From an uncultured Lutibacter sp. (lineage in GTDB: Bacteria > Bacteroidota > Bacteroidia > Flavobacteriales > Flavobacteriaceae): a DNA stretch of 7,789 nucleotides. The DNA lies in contig CAJXUO010000056.1 in NCBI GenBank assembly GCA_913061425.1, positions 1 through 7,789 on the forward strand, read 5' to 3'. The stretch's first letter is position 1, and every line of letters starts with the position of its first letter. Both the position numbers and the translations under genes were made by a program. The notes beneath the pieces are model-generated. The model worked only from the letters and a program-made list of their open reading frames with translations, was not told where the DNA came from and searched no databases. Positions 1 through 7,767 of the stretch are shown here, piece after piece.

Positions 1-1
1 A

Positions 2-340
2 TTAAATATTGATACAGAGAACGGAACACCGTCTACATCTCTTGGGCCACTTATGGGAATGGAACCTACTAGTTTATCAAGGATTTTAAAAACAATGGAA
101 GAGAAAGGTGCAATATGTAGAGAGAAAAACCCAGATGATGGAAGAGGTGTAATTATTAAACTTACAGATTACGGTAAGGAAATGCGTGAAATCTCTAAAG
201 AAACTGTAATCACTTTTAATCAAGCAATACGAGAAACCATATCAGAAGAAAAAATTAACAACTTCTTTGAAGTTACAGAAACAATAAATAAACTCATTAA
301 TAAAAGAGTCATTTTTAAAGAAAGTATTCTAAAAAAATAG
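2..340 (+). CDS. MarR-family transcriptional regulator, 5'-truncated
   Basis: DNA-binding repressor/activator of the MarR winged-helix family. The reading frame is open from base 2, so the ATG at 53 is internal and not the true start. The visible 112 residues read L-N-I-D-T-E-N-G onward; a full MarR protein is about 150 residues, so roughly 40 N-terminal residues (start of the dimerisation region) lie outside the window. Visible are the recognition-helix region (about residues 18-36, containing EPTSLSRILKTMEEKG), the wing with the family's D-x-R signature (NPDDGRG, about 43-49) followed by IIKLTDYG, and a C-terminal helical stretch that would complete the dimer interface. It ends 9 bases before the fadN start, so the two are probably cotranscribed. 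MarR proteins often bind acyl-CoA or aromatic-CoA ligands; control of the downstream beta-oxidation genes is inferred from position only. Family call is strong; ligand and sign of regulation are unknown. Confidence 0.88.
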   Translation, partial: LNIDTENGTPSTSLGPLMGMEPTSLSRILKTMEEKGAICREKNPDDGRGVIIKLTDYGKEMREISKETVITFNQAIRETISEEKINNFFEVTETINKLINKRVIFKESILKK

Positions 341-349
341 TCAAAACAC

Positions 350-2755
350 ATGAAACGTAGAATTAAAAAAATCGCAATTATTGGTTCCGGAATTATGGGA
401 AGTGGTATTGCATGTCATTTTGCCAATATTGGTGTAGAAGTTTTATTACTAGATATTGTACCAAGAGAATTAAATGATAAAGAAAAAGCAAAAGGATTAA
501 CTCTTGAAGATTCAATTGTAAGAAATAGGTTGGTAAACGACGCTTTAAAAGCATCGTTAAAATCTAAACCTTCTCCTATATATAATCAAAAATTTGCCGA
601 TAGAATTACTACTGGTAATCTTGATGATGATATTGCTAAGATAAAAGATGTTGATTGGATTATGGAAGTTGTTGTTGAACGCTTAGATATCAAACAACAA
701 GTTTTTGAAAAACTAGAAAAATATAGAACTCCAGGAACGTTGATTACTTCTAATACTTCTGGTATTCCAATAAAGTTTATGAATGAAGGCCGTTCTGAAG
801 ATTTCCAGAAACATTTCTGCGGAACACACTTTTTCAATCCTGCACGTTACTTAAAACTATTTGAAATCATTCCTGGACCAAAAACGGATGCTTCAGTTTT
901 AGAATTCTTAAATGGATATGGTGAACAATTTTTAGGAAAAACATCAGTAGTTGCTAAAGATACTCCAGCATTTATTGGAAATAGAGTTGGAATTTTTAGC
1001 ATCATGAGTTTGTTTAATGCAGTTAAAGAAATGGATTTAACGATTGAAGAGGTTGATAAGTTATCAGGTCCTGTAATCGGTCGTCCTAAGTCTGCAACTT
1101 TCCGTACAGTTGATGTTGTAGGTTTAGATACATTGGTACATGTTGCCAACGGAATCGGAGAAAATTGTAAAGATGATGAACGTTTAGAGTTATTCAAATT
1201 ACCAGATTTCATCAATACAATGATGGATAATAAATGGTTAGGAAGTAAAACTGGACAAGGGTTTTATAAAAAATCTGTTTCTGCCGAAGGCAAAAAAGAA
1301 ATTCTTTCTTTAGATTTAAACACCTTAGAATATAGAACTAAGAAAAGAGCCAATTTTGCTACTTTAGAAATGACTAAAACTATTGATAAAGTTGTAGATC
1401 GATTTAAAGTTTTAGTTTCAGGAAAAGATAAAGCAGGAGCGTTTTATAGAAAAAGCTTCTCTGCATTATTTGCTTATGTATCTAATAGAATCCCAGAAAT
1501 TTCTGACGAACTTTATAAAATTGATGATGCAATGAAAGCAGGATTTGGTTGGGAACATGGTCCTTTCCAAATTTGGGATGCAATAGGTTTGGAAAAAGGA
1601 ATTGAAATTATGAAAAGTGAAGGTTTAGAACCTAGTGCTTGGGTTAATGATATGCTTTCTTCTGGAAATAAATCGTTTTATACAATTCAGGAAGGAGCAA
1701 CATTTTATTATGATATCCCTTCTAAAAAACAAACAAAAAAACCTGGACAAGATTCATTTATCATTTTAGATAATATTCGTAAATCAAATGAAGTATTTAA
1801 GAATTCAGGCGTAGTTGTAGAAGATTTAGGAGATGGAATTTTAAATGTTGAGTTCCAATCAAAAATGAATACAATTGGTGGAGATGTACTTGCGGGATTA
1901 AATAAAGCTATCGATATCGCTGAAAAAGATTTCCAAGGATTGGTTGTAGGTAATCAAGCTGCTAATTTCTCAGTAGGAGCAAATATTGGAATGATTTTCA
2001 TGATGGCTGCTGAGCAAGAGTATGATGAATTGAATATGGCTATCAAGTATTTCCAAGACTCAATGATGCGTATGCGTTATTCTTCAATCCCAACGATTGC
2101 TGCTCCACACGGAATGGCACTTGGAGGTGGTTGTGAAATATCATTACATGCTGATAAAGTTGTTGCAGCAGCAGAAACTTATATGGGCTTAGTTGAGTTT
2201 GGTGTTGGTGTTATTCCTGGAGGTGGTGGATCAAAAGAAATGGCTTTAAGAGCCTCTGATTTATTTCACAAAGGTGATGTTCAATTAAATGTATTACAAG
2301 AACATTTCTTAACAATTGGTATGGCAAAAGTATCTACTTCTGCATACGAAGCTTTTGATTTAGGATTGTTGCAAAAAGGAAAAGATGTTGTTGTGGTAAA
2401 TAAAGACCTTCAAATTGCAACTGCAAAAGCACATGCAAAATTAATGGCTGAATCTGGTTATACGCAACCTGTTAAACGAAATGATGTTTTGGTTTTAGGT
2501 AAGCAAGCATTAGGAATGTTCTTAGTAGGAACTGATTCTATGAATGCAAGTCATTATATTTCAGAACACGATCAAAAAATAGCAAATAAATTAGGTTATG
2601 TTATGGCTGGTGGTGACTTGTCAGAACCTACCAAAGTTTCAGAACAATACTTATTAGACCTAGAACGTGAAGCATTCTTAAGTTTATGTACAGAACGTAA
2701 AACTTTAGAACGTATTCAACACATGTTAAAAACTGGTAAACCATTAAGAAATTAA
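350..2755 (+). CDS. fadN: Bifunctional 3-hydroxyacyl-CoA dehydrogenase / enoyl-CoA hydratase (FadN type)
   Basis: Cytoplasmic enzyme for the middle two steps of fatty-acid beta-oxidation: hydration of 2-enoyl-CoA, then NAD-dependent oxidation of 3-hydroxyacyl-CoA. The 801 residues run in the order dehydrogenase then hydratase, the reverse of E. coli FadB/FadJ and the same as Bacillus FadN (about 790 residues). The Rossmann motif GSGIMG is at 12-17, with acidic D35 ending strand 2 (fits NAD). The catalytic His is H160 in THFFNP with partner E172 in FEIIPG; N211 lies in GNRVG. A first 3HCDH C-terminal domain covers about 205-308 and a second copy about 370-430. The crotonase part (about 485-690) has the oxyanion-hole segment NFSVGAN (539-545) and GGGCE (592-596), with both general acid/base glutamates, E596 and E616, 20 residues apart as in rat crotonase E144/E164. 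Both activities therefore look intact. The leader lacks a Shine-Dalgarno site. FadA follows after 4 bases. The symbol is given by homology and layout to Bacillus. Confidence 0.95.
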   Translation: MKRRIKKIAIIGSGIMGSGIACHFANIGVEVLLLDIVPRELNDKEKAKGLTLEDSIVRNRLVNDALKASLKSKPSPIYNQKFADRITTGNLDDDIAKIKDVDWIMEVVVERLDIKQQVFEKLEKYRTPGTLITSNTSGIPIKFMNEGRSEDFQKHFCGTHFFNPARYLKLFEIIPGPKTDASVLEFLNGYGEQFLGKTSVVAKDTPAFIGNRVGIFSIMSLFNAVKEMDLTIEEVDKLSGPVIGRPKSATFRTVDVVGLDTLVHVANGIGENCKDDERLELFKLPDFINTMMDNKWLGSKTGQGFYKKSVSAEGKKEILSLDLNTLEYRTKKRANFATLEMTKTIDKVVDRFKVLVSGKDKAGAFYRKSFSALFAYVSNRIPEISDELYKIDDAMKAGFGWEHGPFQIWDAIGLEKGIEIMKSEGLEPSAWVNDMLSSGNKSFYTIQEGATFYYDIPSKKQTKKPGQDSFIILDNIRKSNEVFKNSGVVVEDLGDGILNVEFQSKMNTIGGDVLAGLNKAIDIAEKDFQGLVVGNQAANFSVGANIGMIFMMAAEQEYDELNMAIKYFQDSMMRMRYSSIPTIAAPHGMALGGGCEISLHADKVVAAAETYMGLVEFGVGVIPGGGGSKEMALRASDLFHKGDVQLNVLQEHFLTIGMAKVSTSAYEAFDLGLLQKGKDVVVVNKDLQIATAKAHAKLMAESGYTQPVKRNDVLVLGKQALGMFLVGTDSMNASHYISEHDQKIANKLGYVMAGGDLSEPTKVSEQYLLDLEREAFLSLCTERKTLERIQHMLKTGKPLRN

Positions 2756-2759
2756 AAAG

Positions 2760-3950
2760 ATGAAAACAGCATATATAGTAAAAGCATATAGAACAGCCGT
2801 AGGTAAAGCACCTAAAGGTGTGTTCCGTTTTAAAAGAACTGATGAGCTAGCCGCAGAAACCATTAAATATATGATGGGTGAATTGCCAAACTTTGACAAA
2901 ACTCGGATTGACGATGTAATCGTTGGGAACGCAATGCCAGAAGGAGCTCAAGGATTAAATATGGCACGTTTAATTTCTTTAATGGGATTAGACATTATTG
3001 ATGTTCCTGGAGTAACTGTAAATCGTTTTTGTTCGTCTGGAATAGAAACTATAGGTATGGGAGTTGCGAAAATTCAAGCAGGAATGGCTGATTGTATTAT
3101 TGCAGGTGGTGCAGAAAGTATGAGTTCGGTTCCTATGACAGGATTTAAACCAGAATTAAATTACAATACTGCAAGTTCAGGTCATGAAGATTATTATTGG
3201 GGAATGGGGAATACTGCTGAAGCAGTAGCCAATCAATTTAAAGTATCTCGTGAAGATCAAGATGAATTCGCATTCAATTCACATATGAAAGCATTAAAAG
3301 CACAAGCAGAAAATCGTTTTCAAGACCAAATTGTTCCAATAAATGTAGAACAAACTTTTGTGGATGCTAATGGAAAAAAAGCAACGAAATCATATACTGT
3401 AAATAAAGACGAAGGTCCACGTGCTGGAACAAGTAAAGAAGCTCTTGCAAAGTTAAGAGCAGTATTTGCTGCTGGTGGAAGCGTAACTGCAGGAAACTCT
3501 TCTCAAATGAGTGATGGAGCAGCATTTGTATTGATTATGAGTGAAGAAATGGTAAAAGAACTAAACATAGAACCAATTGCAAGAATGGTTAACTATGCTG
3601 CAGCAGGAGTTGAACCTAGAATTATGGGGATTGGTCCTGTAAAAGCAATTCCAAAAGCATTGAAACAAGCAGGATTAAAACTAGAAGATTTAGAATTAAT
3701 TGAATTAAATGAAGCTTTTGCTTCACAATCATTAGCGGTAATGAGAGAATTAAATATAAATCAAGAATTAGTAAATGTTAATGGTGGTGCAATTGCATTA
3801 GGTCATCCATTAGGCTGTACTGGAGCAAAACTATCAGTACAACTATTTGATGAAATGCGTAAGAGAAATATGCAAGGCAAATATGGTGCAGTAACGATGT
3901 GTGTTGGAACTGGACAAGGCGCTTGTGGTATTTATGAGTTTTTAAACTAA
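2760..3950 (+). CDS. fadA: Acetyl-CoA C-acyltransferase (3-ketoacyl-CoA thiolase)
   Basis: Catalyses CoA-dependent cleavage of 3-ketoacyl-CoA into acetyl-CoA and a fatty acyl-CoA shortened by two carbons, the last step of beta-oxidation. The 396-residue length is normal for the thiolase II family. All catalytic elements are visible: nucleophile C91 in NRFCSSG, the NEAF motif at 317-320, H349 in the GGAIALGHPLG segment, and C381 in MCVGTGQGACG near the C-terminus. The N-terminal RTAVGK (11-16) is also typical. The ATG at 2760 follows the fadN stop by 4 bases with an A-rich leader, so translation is probably coupled and the two proteins are likely to work as a complex, as in other beta-oxidation systems (inferred). 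A biosynthetic acetoacetyl-CoA thiolase would look alike at this resolution, but the operon context favours fatty-acid degradation. Confidence 0.95.
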   Translation: MKTAYIVKAYRTAVGKAPKGVFRFKRTDELAAETIKYMMGELPNFDKTRIDDVIVGNAMPEGAQGLNMARLISLMGLDIIDVPGVTVNRFCSSGIETIGMGVAKIQAGMADCIIAGGAESMSSVPMTGFKPELNYNTASSGHEDYYWGMGNTAEAVANQFKVSREDQDEFAFNSHMKALKAQAENRFQDQIVPINVEQTFVDANGKKATKSYTVNKDEGPRAGTSKEALAKLRAVFAAGGSVTAGNSSQMSDGAAFVLIMSEEMVKELNIEPIARMVNYAAAGVEPRIMGIGPVKAIPKALKQAGLKLEDLELIELNEAFASQSLAVMRELNINQELVNVNGGAIALGHPLGCTGAKLSVQLFDEMRKRNMQGKYGAVTMCVGTGQGACGIYEFLN

Positions 3951-3965
3951 GAGAAAAAAGAAAAA

Positions 3966-5756
3966 ATGGCAGATTTATTAAGAGGAGGTCAATTCCTTGT
4001 AAGAGAAACAAAGTGTGAAGATGTTTTTACTCCTGAAGATTTTTCAGAGGAGCAACAAATGATGAAAGAGGCAGTCATGGAATTTAATGACCGAGAAATT
4101 ATCCCTCACAAAGCGAGATTTGAAGCAAAAGACTTTGCATTGACTGAAGAAGTAATGGGGAAAGCTGGAGAACTTGGGTTTTTAGGTGTTGCAGTTCCTG
4201 AAGCTTATGGTGGACTAGGAATGGGATTTGTCTCAACAGTATTAACTTGTGATTATATTTCAAGTGGAACAGGATCTTTCAGTACCGCTTTTGGAGCACA
4301 TACAGGAATTGGAACAATGCCAATTACACTATATGGTACAGAAGAACAAAAATTAAAATATGTTCCTAAACTAGCAACAGGAGAATGGTTTGGCGCATAT
4401 TGCCTTACTGAACCTGGAGCGGGATCAGATGCGAATTCAGGAAAAACTACTGCTGTTCTTTCTGAAGATGGTAAATCATATAAGATAAACGGACAAAAAA
4501 TGTGGATTTCAAACGCAGGTTTTTGTAGTTTGATGATTGTTTTTGCTCGTATCGAAAATGATAAAAACATTACAGGATTTATTGTAGAAAACAATCCTGA
4601 AAATGGAATTACGATGGGTGAAGAAGAACACAAATTAGGTATTCGTGCATCATCTACTCGTCAAGTATTCTTTAATGACACAGTTGTCCCTATTGAGAAC
4701 ATGCTATCTGAAAGAGGTAATGGATTTAAAATTGCAATGAACTCATTAAATGTTGGTCGTATCAAACTAGCTGCTGCTTGTTTAGATTCTCAACGTAGAA
4801 TTACAAGTATTGGTGTAAATTATGCTAATGAGCGTAAACAATTTAAAACTCCTATTTCAGATTTTGGTGCTATTAAAATTAAAATAGCTGAGATGACTAC
4901 AAATACATATGCAGGTGAATCTGCAACATATAGAGCAGCAAAAAATATAGAAGATCGTATAGCAATGCGCGAAGCTGCTGGAAATACTCATCAAGATGCA
5001 GAATTAAAAGGTGTAGAAGAATATGCTATAGAATGTTCTATTCTTAAAGTTGCCGTATCTGAAGATGTACAAAATTGTGCAGATGAAGGTATTCAAATTT
5101 TTGGGGGAATGGGATTCTCTGAAGAAGCACCAATGGAATCTGCATGGAGAGATGCTCGTATTGCTCGTATATATGAAGGAACTAACGAAATTAACAGAAT
5201 GCTATCTGTTGGGATGCTTGTAAAAAAGGCAATGAAAGGTCATGTAGATTTATTAGGCCCTGCAAGTGAAGTTCAACAAGAATTATTAGGCATTCCTTCT
5301 TTTGACACTCCATACTATTCAGTATTATTTACTGAAGAAAAGGAAATGATTGCGAAATTGAAGAAAACTTTCTTAATGGTTGCAGGTGGTGCTGTTCAAA
5401 AATATGGTCCAGACCTAGAAGATCACCAACAACTACTAATTGCTGCTGCAGATATATTGATTGAAATATATATGGCAGAATCTACAATTTTAAGAACTGA
5501 AAAAAATGTAAAGCGTACTAGTGAAAAAGAGCAAGCTGTTCAAATAGCGATGTCAAAATTATATTTATATAATGCTGTAGGTATTGTTGAAAGCAAAGGG
5601 AAAGAAAGTATTATTTCTTTTGCTGAAGGTGATGAACAACGTATGATGTTAATGGGACTTAAACGTTTCACAAAGTATACTAACTATCCAGATATTGTTG
5701 ATTTAAGAAATGAAATTGCAGAAAAAGTTAAAGCAGAAAACAAATACTGTTTTTAG
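3966..5756 (+). CDS. fadE: Acyl-CoA dehydrogenase, long/very-long-chain (VLCAD-like) type
   Basis: FAD-dependent enzyme that introduces the 2,3-trans double bond into acyl-CoA, the first step of the beta-oxidation cycle, normally passing electrons to ETF. At 596 residues it is longer than the 380-residue short/medium-chain enzymes and has the VLCAD/ACAD9-like layout: a catalytic core to about 420 and a helical C-terminal domain (about 430-596). Visible motifs are CLTEPGAGSDA (146-156), KMWISNA (178-184), LGIRASSTRQVFF (224-236), ERKQF (289-293), GGMGF (380-384) and YEGTNEINR (403-411), where E404 is the expected catalytic base, as in VLCAD. It begins 15 bases after fadA behind a purine-rich A/G leader and is the last gene before the terminator at 5781. 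It is related to Bacillus FadE (about 594 residues), not to the larger, differently built E. coli FadE. No ETF genes are in the window. Chain-length preference is inferred from architecture. Confidence 0.94.
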   Translation: MADLLRGGQFLVRETKCEDVFTPEDFSEEQQMMKEAVMEFNDREIIPHKARFEAKDFALTEEVMGKAGELGFLGVAVPEAYGGLGMGFVSTVLTCDYISSGTGSFSTAFGAHTGIGTMPITLYGTEEQKLKYVPKLATGEWFGAYCLTEPGAGSDANSGKTTAVLSEDGKSYKINGQKMWISNAGFCSLMIVFARIENDKNITGFIVENNPENGITMGEEEHKLGIRASSTRQVFFNDTVVPIENMLSERGNGFKIAMNSLNVGRIKLAAACLDSQRRITSIGVNYANERKQFKTPISDFGAIKIKIAEMTTNTYAGESATYRAAKNIEDRIAMREAAGNTHQDAELKGVEEYAIECSILKVAVSEDVQNCADEGIQIFGGMGFSEEAPMESAWRDARIARIYEGTNEINRMLSVGMLVKKAMKGHVDLLGPASEVQQELLGIPSFDTPYYSVLFTEEKEMIAKLKKTFLMVAGGAVQKYGPDLEDHQQLLIAAADILIEIYMAESTILRTEKNVKRTSEKEQAVQIAMSKLYLYNAVGIVESKGKESIISFAEGDEQRMMLMGLKRFTKYTNYPDIVDLRNEIAEKVKAENKYCF

Positions 5757-5780
5757 TTTTAGATTTTGATTTTAATTCAG

Positions 5781-5810
5781 AATCCCAAAGCATTGCTTTG
5801 GGATTTTTTT
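5781..5810 (+). terminator. Rho-independent terminator of the fad operon
   Basis: A perfect 11-bp inverted repeat, AATCCCAAAGC (5781-5791) and GCTTTGGGATT (5795-5805), closes a 3-base ATT loop and is followed by five further T residues to 5810. It lies 24 bases after the acyl-CoA dehydrogenase stop. The left flank has no matching A-run, so it is best read as terminating + strand transcription only. The right arm overlaps the predicted promoter of the next gene. Confidence 0.93.
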
Positions 5811-5820
5811 GTTACTTTTG
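5793..5820 (+). promoter_or_regulatory. Putative Bacteroidota-type promoter for the exported-protein genes
   Basis: TACTTTTG at 5813-5820 fits the Bacteroidota -7 consensus TAnnTTTG exactly. A TTG at 5793-5795 lies 17 bases upstream, within the TTG-N17-23-TAnnTTTG spacing described for Flavobacterium. Transcription would start a few bases after 5820, leaving a leader of only about 15-20 bases before the ATG at 5843. The -33 element sits in the loop and right arm of the preceding terminator. The match is by eye; short AT-rich motifs can occur by chance, but position and spacing are good. Confidence 0.6.
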
Positions 5821-5842
5821 GATACTTCTAAACAATTTTTTG

Positions 5843-7156
5843 ATGAAAAAATCACTTAGTTACATATTACTTCTCCTATCTATTATTAGTTACGCACAAC
5901 CAAACACTGATGTTTTTTTGTTTGATTTATCATTAAAAGACGGGCAACTTTTACTCTCAAATTTTAAAAATATTTCTGACAATGAGGGCTATGACAACCA
6001 ACCATCATTTATGAATCAGGATATTTTATTTTATTCTGGTACAAGAAATGGGCAAACAGATATTGTGAAATATGATATTGAAACTGGAAGAATGAAATGG
6101 ATTTCAGCAACTGAAGGAAGCGAATATTCTCCATTAAAAATTCCTAAAAGAAATAGAGCCTCAGCAATAAAATTAGAAAAAGATGGCACACAAAAACTAT
6201 ATATTTATAATTTAAAAAAAAATGTTTCAAAACCTTTAGTTGATGATATTACTATTGGCTACCACACTTGGTTTAATGAAAAAATAATTGTTTCATCAGT
6301 TTTAGAAGATGGAGGTTTATCTCTCTATATTACTGATTTTAGTGAACAAAAAAACTACAAAATTGATACTAATATTGGTCGGTCATTACACAAAATCCCA
6401 AAAAGTGAATTTGTGAGTTACATCAGTATGACAAATGACAAATGGGAAATAAGATCATTAAACCCAAATACTAAAGAAACTGAACTTATAGCCTATACTT
6501 TACCCAATTCAAAAGATCTCTGCTGGACTATCAATGGAACTATATTGATGGGAAGAGGTGATGTTTTATACAAATTAAATCCAACAACAGATATACGTTG
6601 GAAAAAAGTTGCATCACTTAAAAAATATGGAGTTAAAAATATTACAAGATTAGCCACGAGTCCTAATGGGAATAGAATTGCAATTGTTGGAGAAAAAACT
6701 GAAATTGATAATTCTAACCAAGAAATTGAAGTTATTGAAGACGTAGAAACTTTAGAGCCTGTTCTAGAAAATGTCGCTTGGATTGCTGGAAATTGGAAAG
6801 GTGAAGCATTTGGAGGTATCACTGAAGAAAATTGGAGCAAACCATCTGGAGATTCTATGATGGCTACATTCAAATTGATAAAAGATGGTACTGTGTCATT
6901 TTATGAAATTGAAATTATCAGAGAAATTGAAAATTCTCTTGTATTACAATTAAAACACTTTCATGGGAATTTGAAAGGCTGGGAAACCAAAGATGAAACC
7001 GTTGATTTTCCTTTAAAAGAAATTACAGCCGATACCGTTGTTTTTGAAGGCATGACATTCGAAAGAGTTTCTGAAAACGAAATGAATATTTACGTAGATA
7101 TTGACAAAGAGAATGGTTCAGTAGAAACTGTAACATTTAATTATACAAAAGAGTAA
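5843..7156 (+). CDS. Secreted TolB/PD40-like propeller protein with C-terminal DUF6265-like domain
   Basis: A 437-residue exported protein of unknown function. The ATG at 5843 is preferred over the in-frame ATG at 5798. The latter lies inside the terminator hairpin and upstream of the predicted promoter, and it would put 15 extra residues before a normal signal peptide. From 5843 the protein starts MKKSLSYILLLLSIISYAQ, a classic Sec signal with probable cleavage after A18. Residues about 45-283 hold propeller-type repeats resembling TolB/PD40 blades (GYDNQPSF at 49-56, YDIETG at 77-82, SEYSP at 93-97, later ATSPNGNRIAIVG). An acidic linker (about 284-309) joins them to a compact domain from N310 (AWIAGNWKGEAFGG, then EENW and a G-D-S-M-M segment) that resembles DUF6265, a lipocalin-like beta-rich family. 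It probably acts in the periplasm or at the surface. Its stop overlaps the next start by one base (TAATG), so it is coexpressed with the isomerase. Domain names are from pattern memory and the role is unknown. Confidence 0.85.
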   Translation: MKKSLSYILLLLSIISYAQPNTDVFLFDLSLKDGQLLLSNFKNISDNEGYDNQPSFMNQDILFYSGTRNGQTDIVKYDIETGRMKWISATEGSEYSPLKIPKRNRASAIKLEKDGTQKLYIYNLKKNVSKPLVDDITIGYHTWFNEKIIVSSVLEDGGLSLYITDFSEQKNYKIDTNIGRSLHKIPKSEFVSYISMTNDKWEIRSLNPNTKETELIAYTLPNSKDLCWTINGTILMGRGDVLYKLNPTTDIRWKKVASLKKYGVKNITRLATSPNGNRIAIVGEKTEIDNSNQEIEVIEDVETLEPVLENVAWIAGNWKGEAFGGITEENWSKPSGDSMMATFKLIKDGTVSFYEIEIIREIENSLVLQLKHFHGNLKGWETKDETVDFPLKEITADTVVFEGMTFERVSENEMNIYVDIDKENGSVETVTFNYTKE

Positions 7157-7767
7157 TGAAGCAATTTACTTACCTCATCCTATTCGTTTTACTTGTTTCT
7201 TGTAGTCCAAAAATTTTCAAAGAAAAATGGACACAAGAAAAAGCCCCAGAATATTTTAAAGCACGTTTTGAAACTACGCAGGGAAATTTTGATATAGAAG
7301 CAAAAAGAGAATGGTCGCCAAATGGTGTTGATAGACTATATCAACTTATAAAACATGATTTCTATACTGATATTGCTTTGTATCGAGTTTTACCAAAGTT
7401 TGTAGTACAATTTGGAATTCACAATGATTCGATTTTAAATAATCGTTGGAGTACTATTAAATTAAACGATGAACCTGTTATAAAGAGTAATGACTCAATG
7501 ACTATTTCTTTTGCACGTGGAGGAAAAGAATCTCGTACAACACAAATTTTCATAAACATGAAAAACAATCCTCGTTTAGACAAACTTGATTATGAAGGAG
7601 TTACAGGTTTTCCTGTGATTGCCAAAATAACAAATGGAATGGGAAATGTCAAAAAGTTTTATGCTGACTATGGCCCTAAAGCTGCACAAAGACAAGACTC
7701 TATTTACACGAAAGGAAATGATTTTTTAAAAAGAAATTTTCCTGAGTTAGATTATATAACTAAAGCC
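7156..7767 (+). CDS. Cyclophilin-type peptidyl-prolyl isomerase lipoprotein, 3'-truncated
   Basis: Predicted envelope lipoprotein that would catalyse cis-trans isomerisation of prolyl bonds during folding of exported proteins. It starts in a TAATG overlap with the preceding gene, which implies translational coupling. The N-terminus MKQFTYLILFVLLVSC is a lipoprotein signal with lipobox LVSC and C16 as the lipidated residue. The cyclophilin domain starts near residue 35 (FKARFETTQGNFDIE). The core YRVLPKFVVQFG (76-87) retains the R77, F82 and Q85 of the classic RxxxxFxxQ active-site pattern; SFARGG (118-123) and TTQIFIN (128-134) match the second half of the fold. Only 204 residues are genomic: from 7768 the frame reads Nextera adapter (LSLIHI then a TGA), so the apparent complete 210-residue ORF with a stop is an artefact. 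The FPELDYITKA ending looks close to the natural C-terminus, so perhaps only a few residues are missing (inference). Confidence 0.88.

Noticed and set aside
319..330. AGAAAGTATTCT, a possible short inverted repeat that could be a MarR operator before fadN
   Set aside because: Arms are only 4 bp, within coding sequence and in a very AT-rich context, so chance is the simplest explanation.
586..1215. Antisense ORFs of 83 and 122 codons on the - strand
   Set aside because: They are shadows of the strongly conserved fadN frame, with no recognisable domain and no leader or promoter.
3778..4011. Antisense 77-codon ORF across the fadA/fadE junction
   Set aside because: It overlaps catalytic coding sequence of two well-supported genes and its low-complexity hydrophobic translation matches nothing recognisable.
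4253..4633. Antisense 126-codon ORF within fadE
   Set aside because: It lies entirely opposite the conserved acyl-CoA dehydrogenase core motifs; a chance open frame.
5781..5805. Mobile-element inverted repeat or small RNA gene at the perfect palindrome
   Set aside because: The 3-base loop, T-run and position just after an operon end fit a terminator; there is no transposase or direct repeat.
6493..6873. Antisense 126-codon ORF inside the propeller/DUF6265 gene
   Set aside because: It covers the linker and domain start of a convincing + strand gene, with no independent coding evidence.
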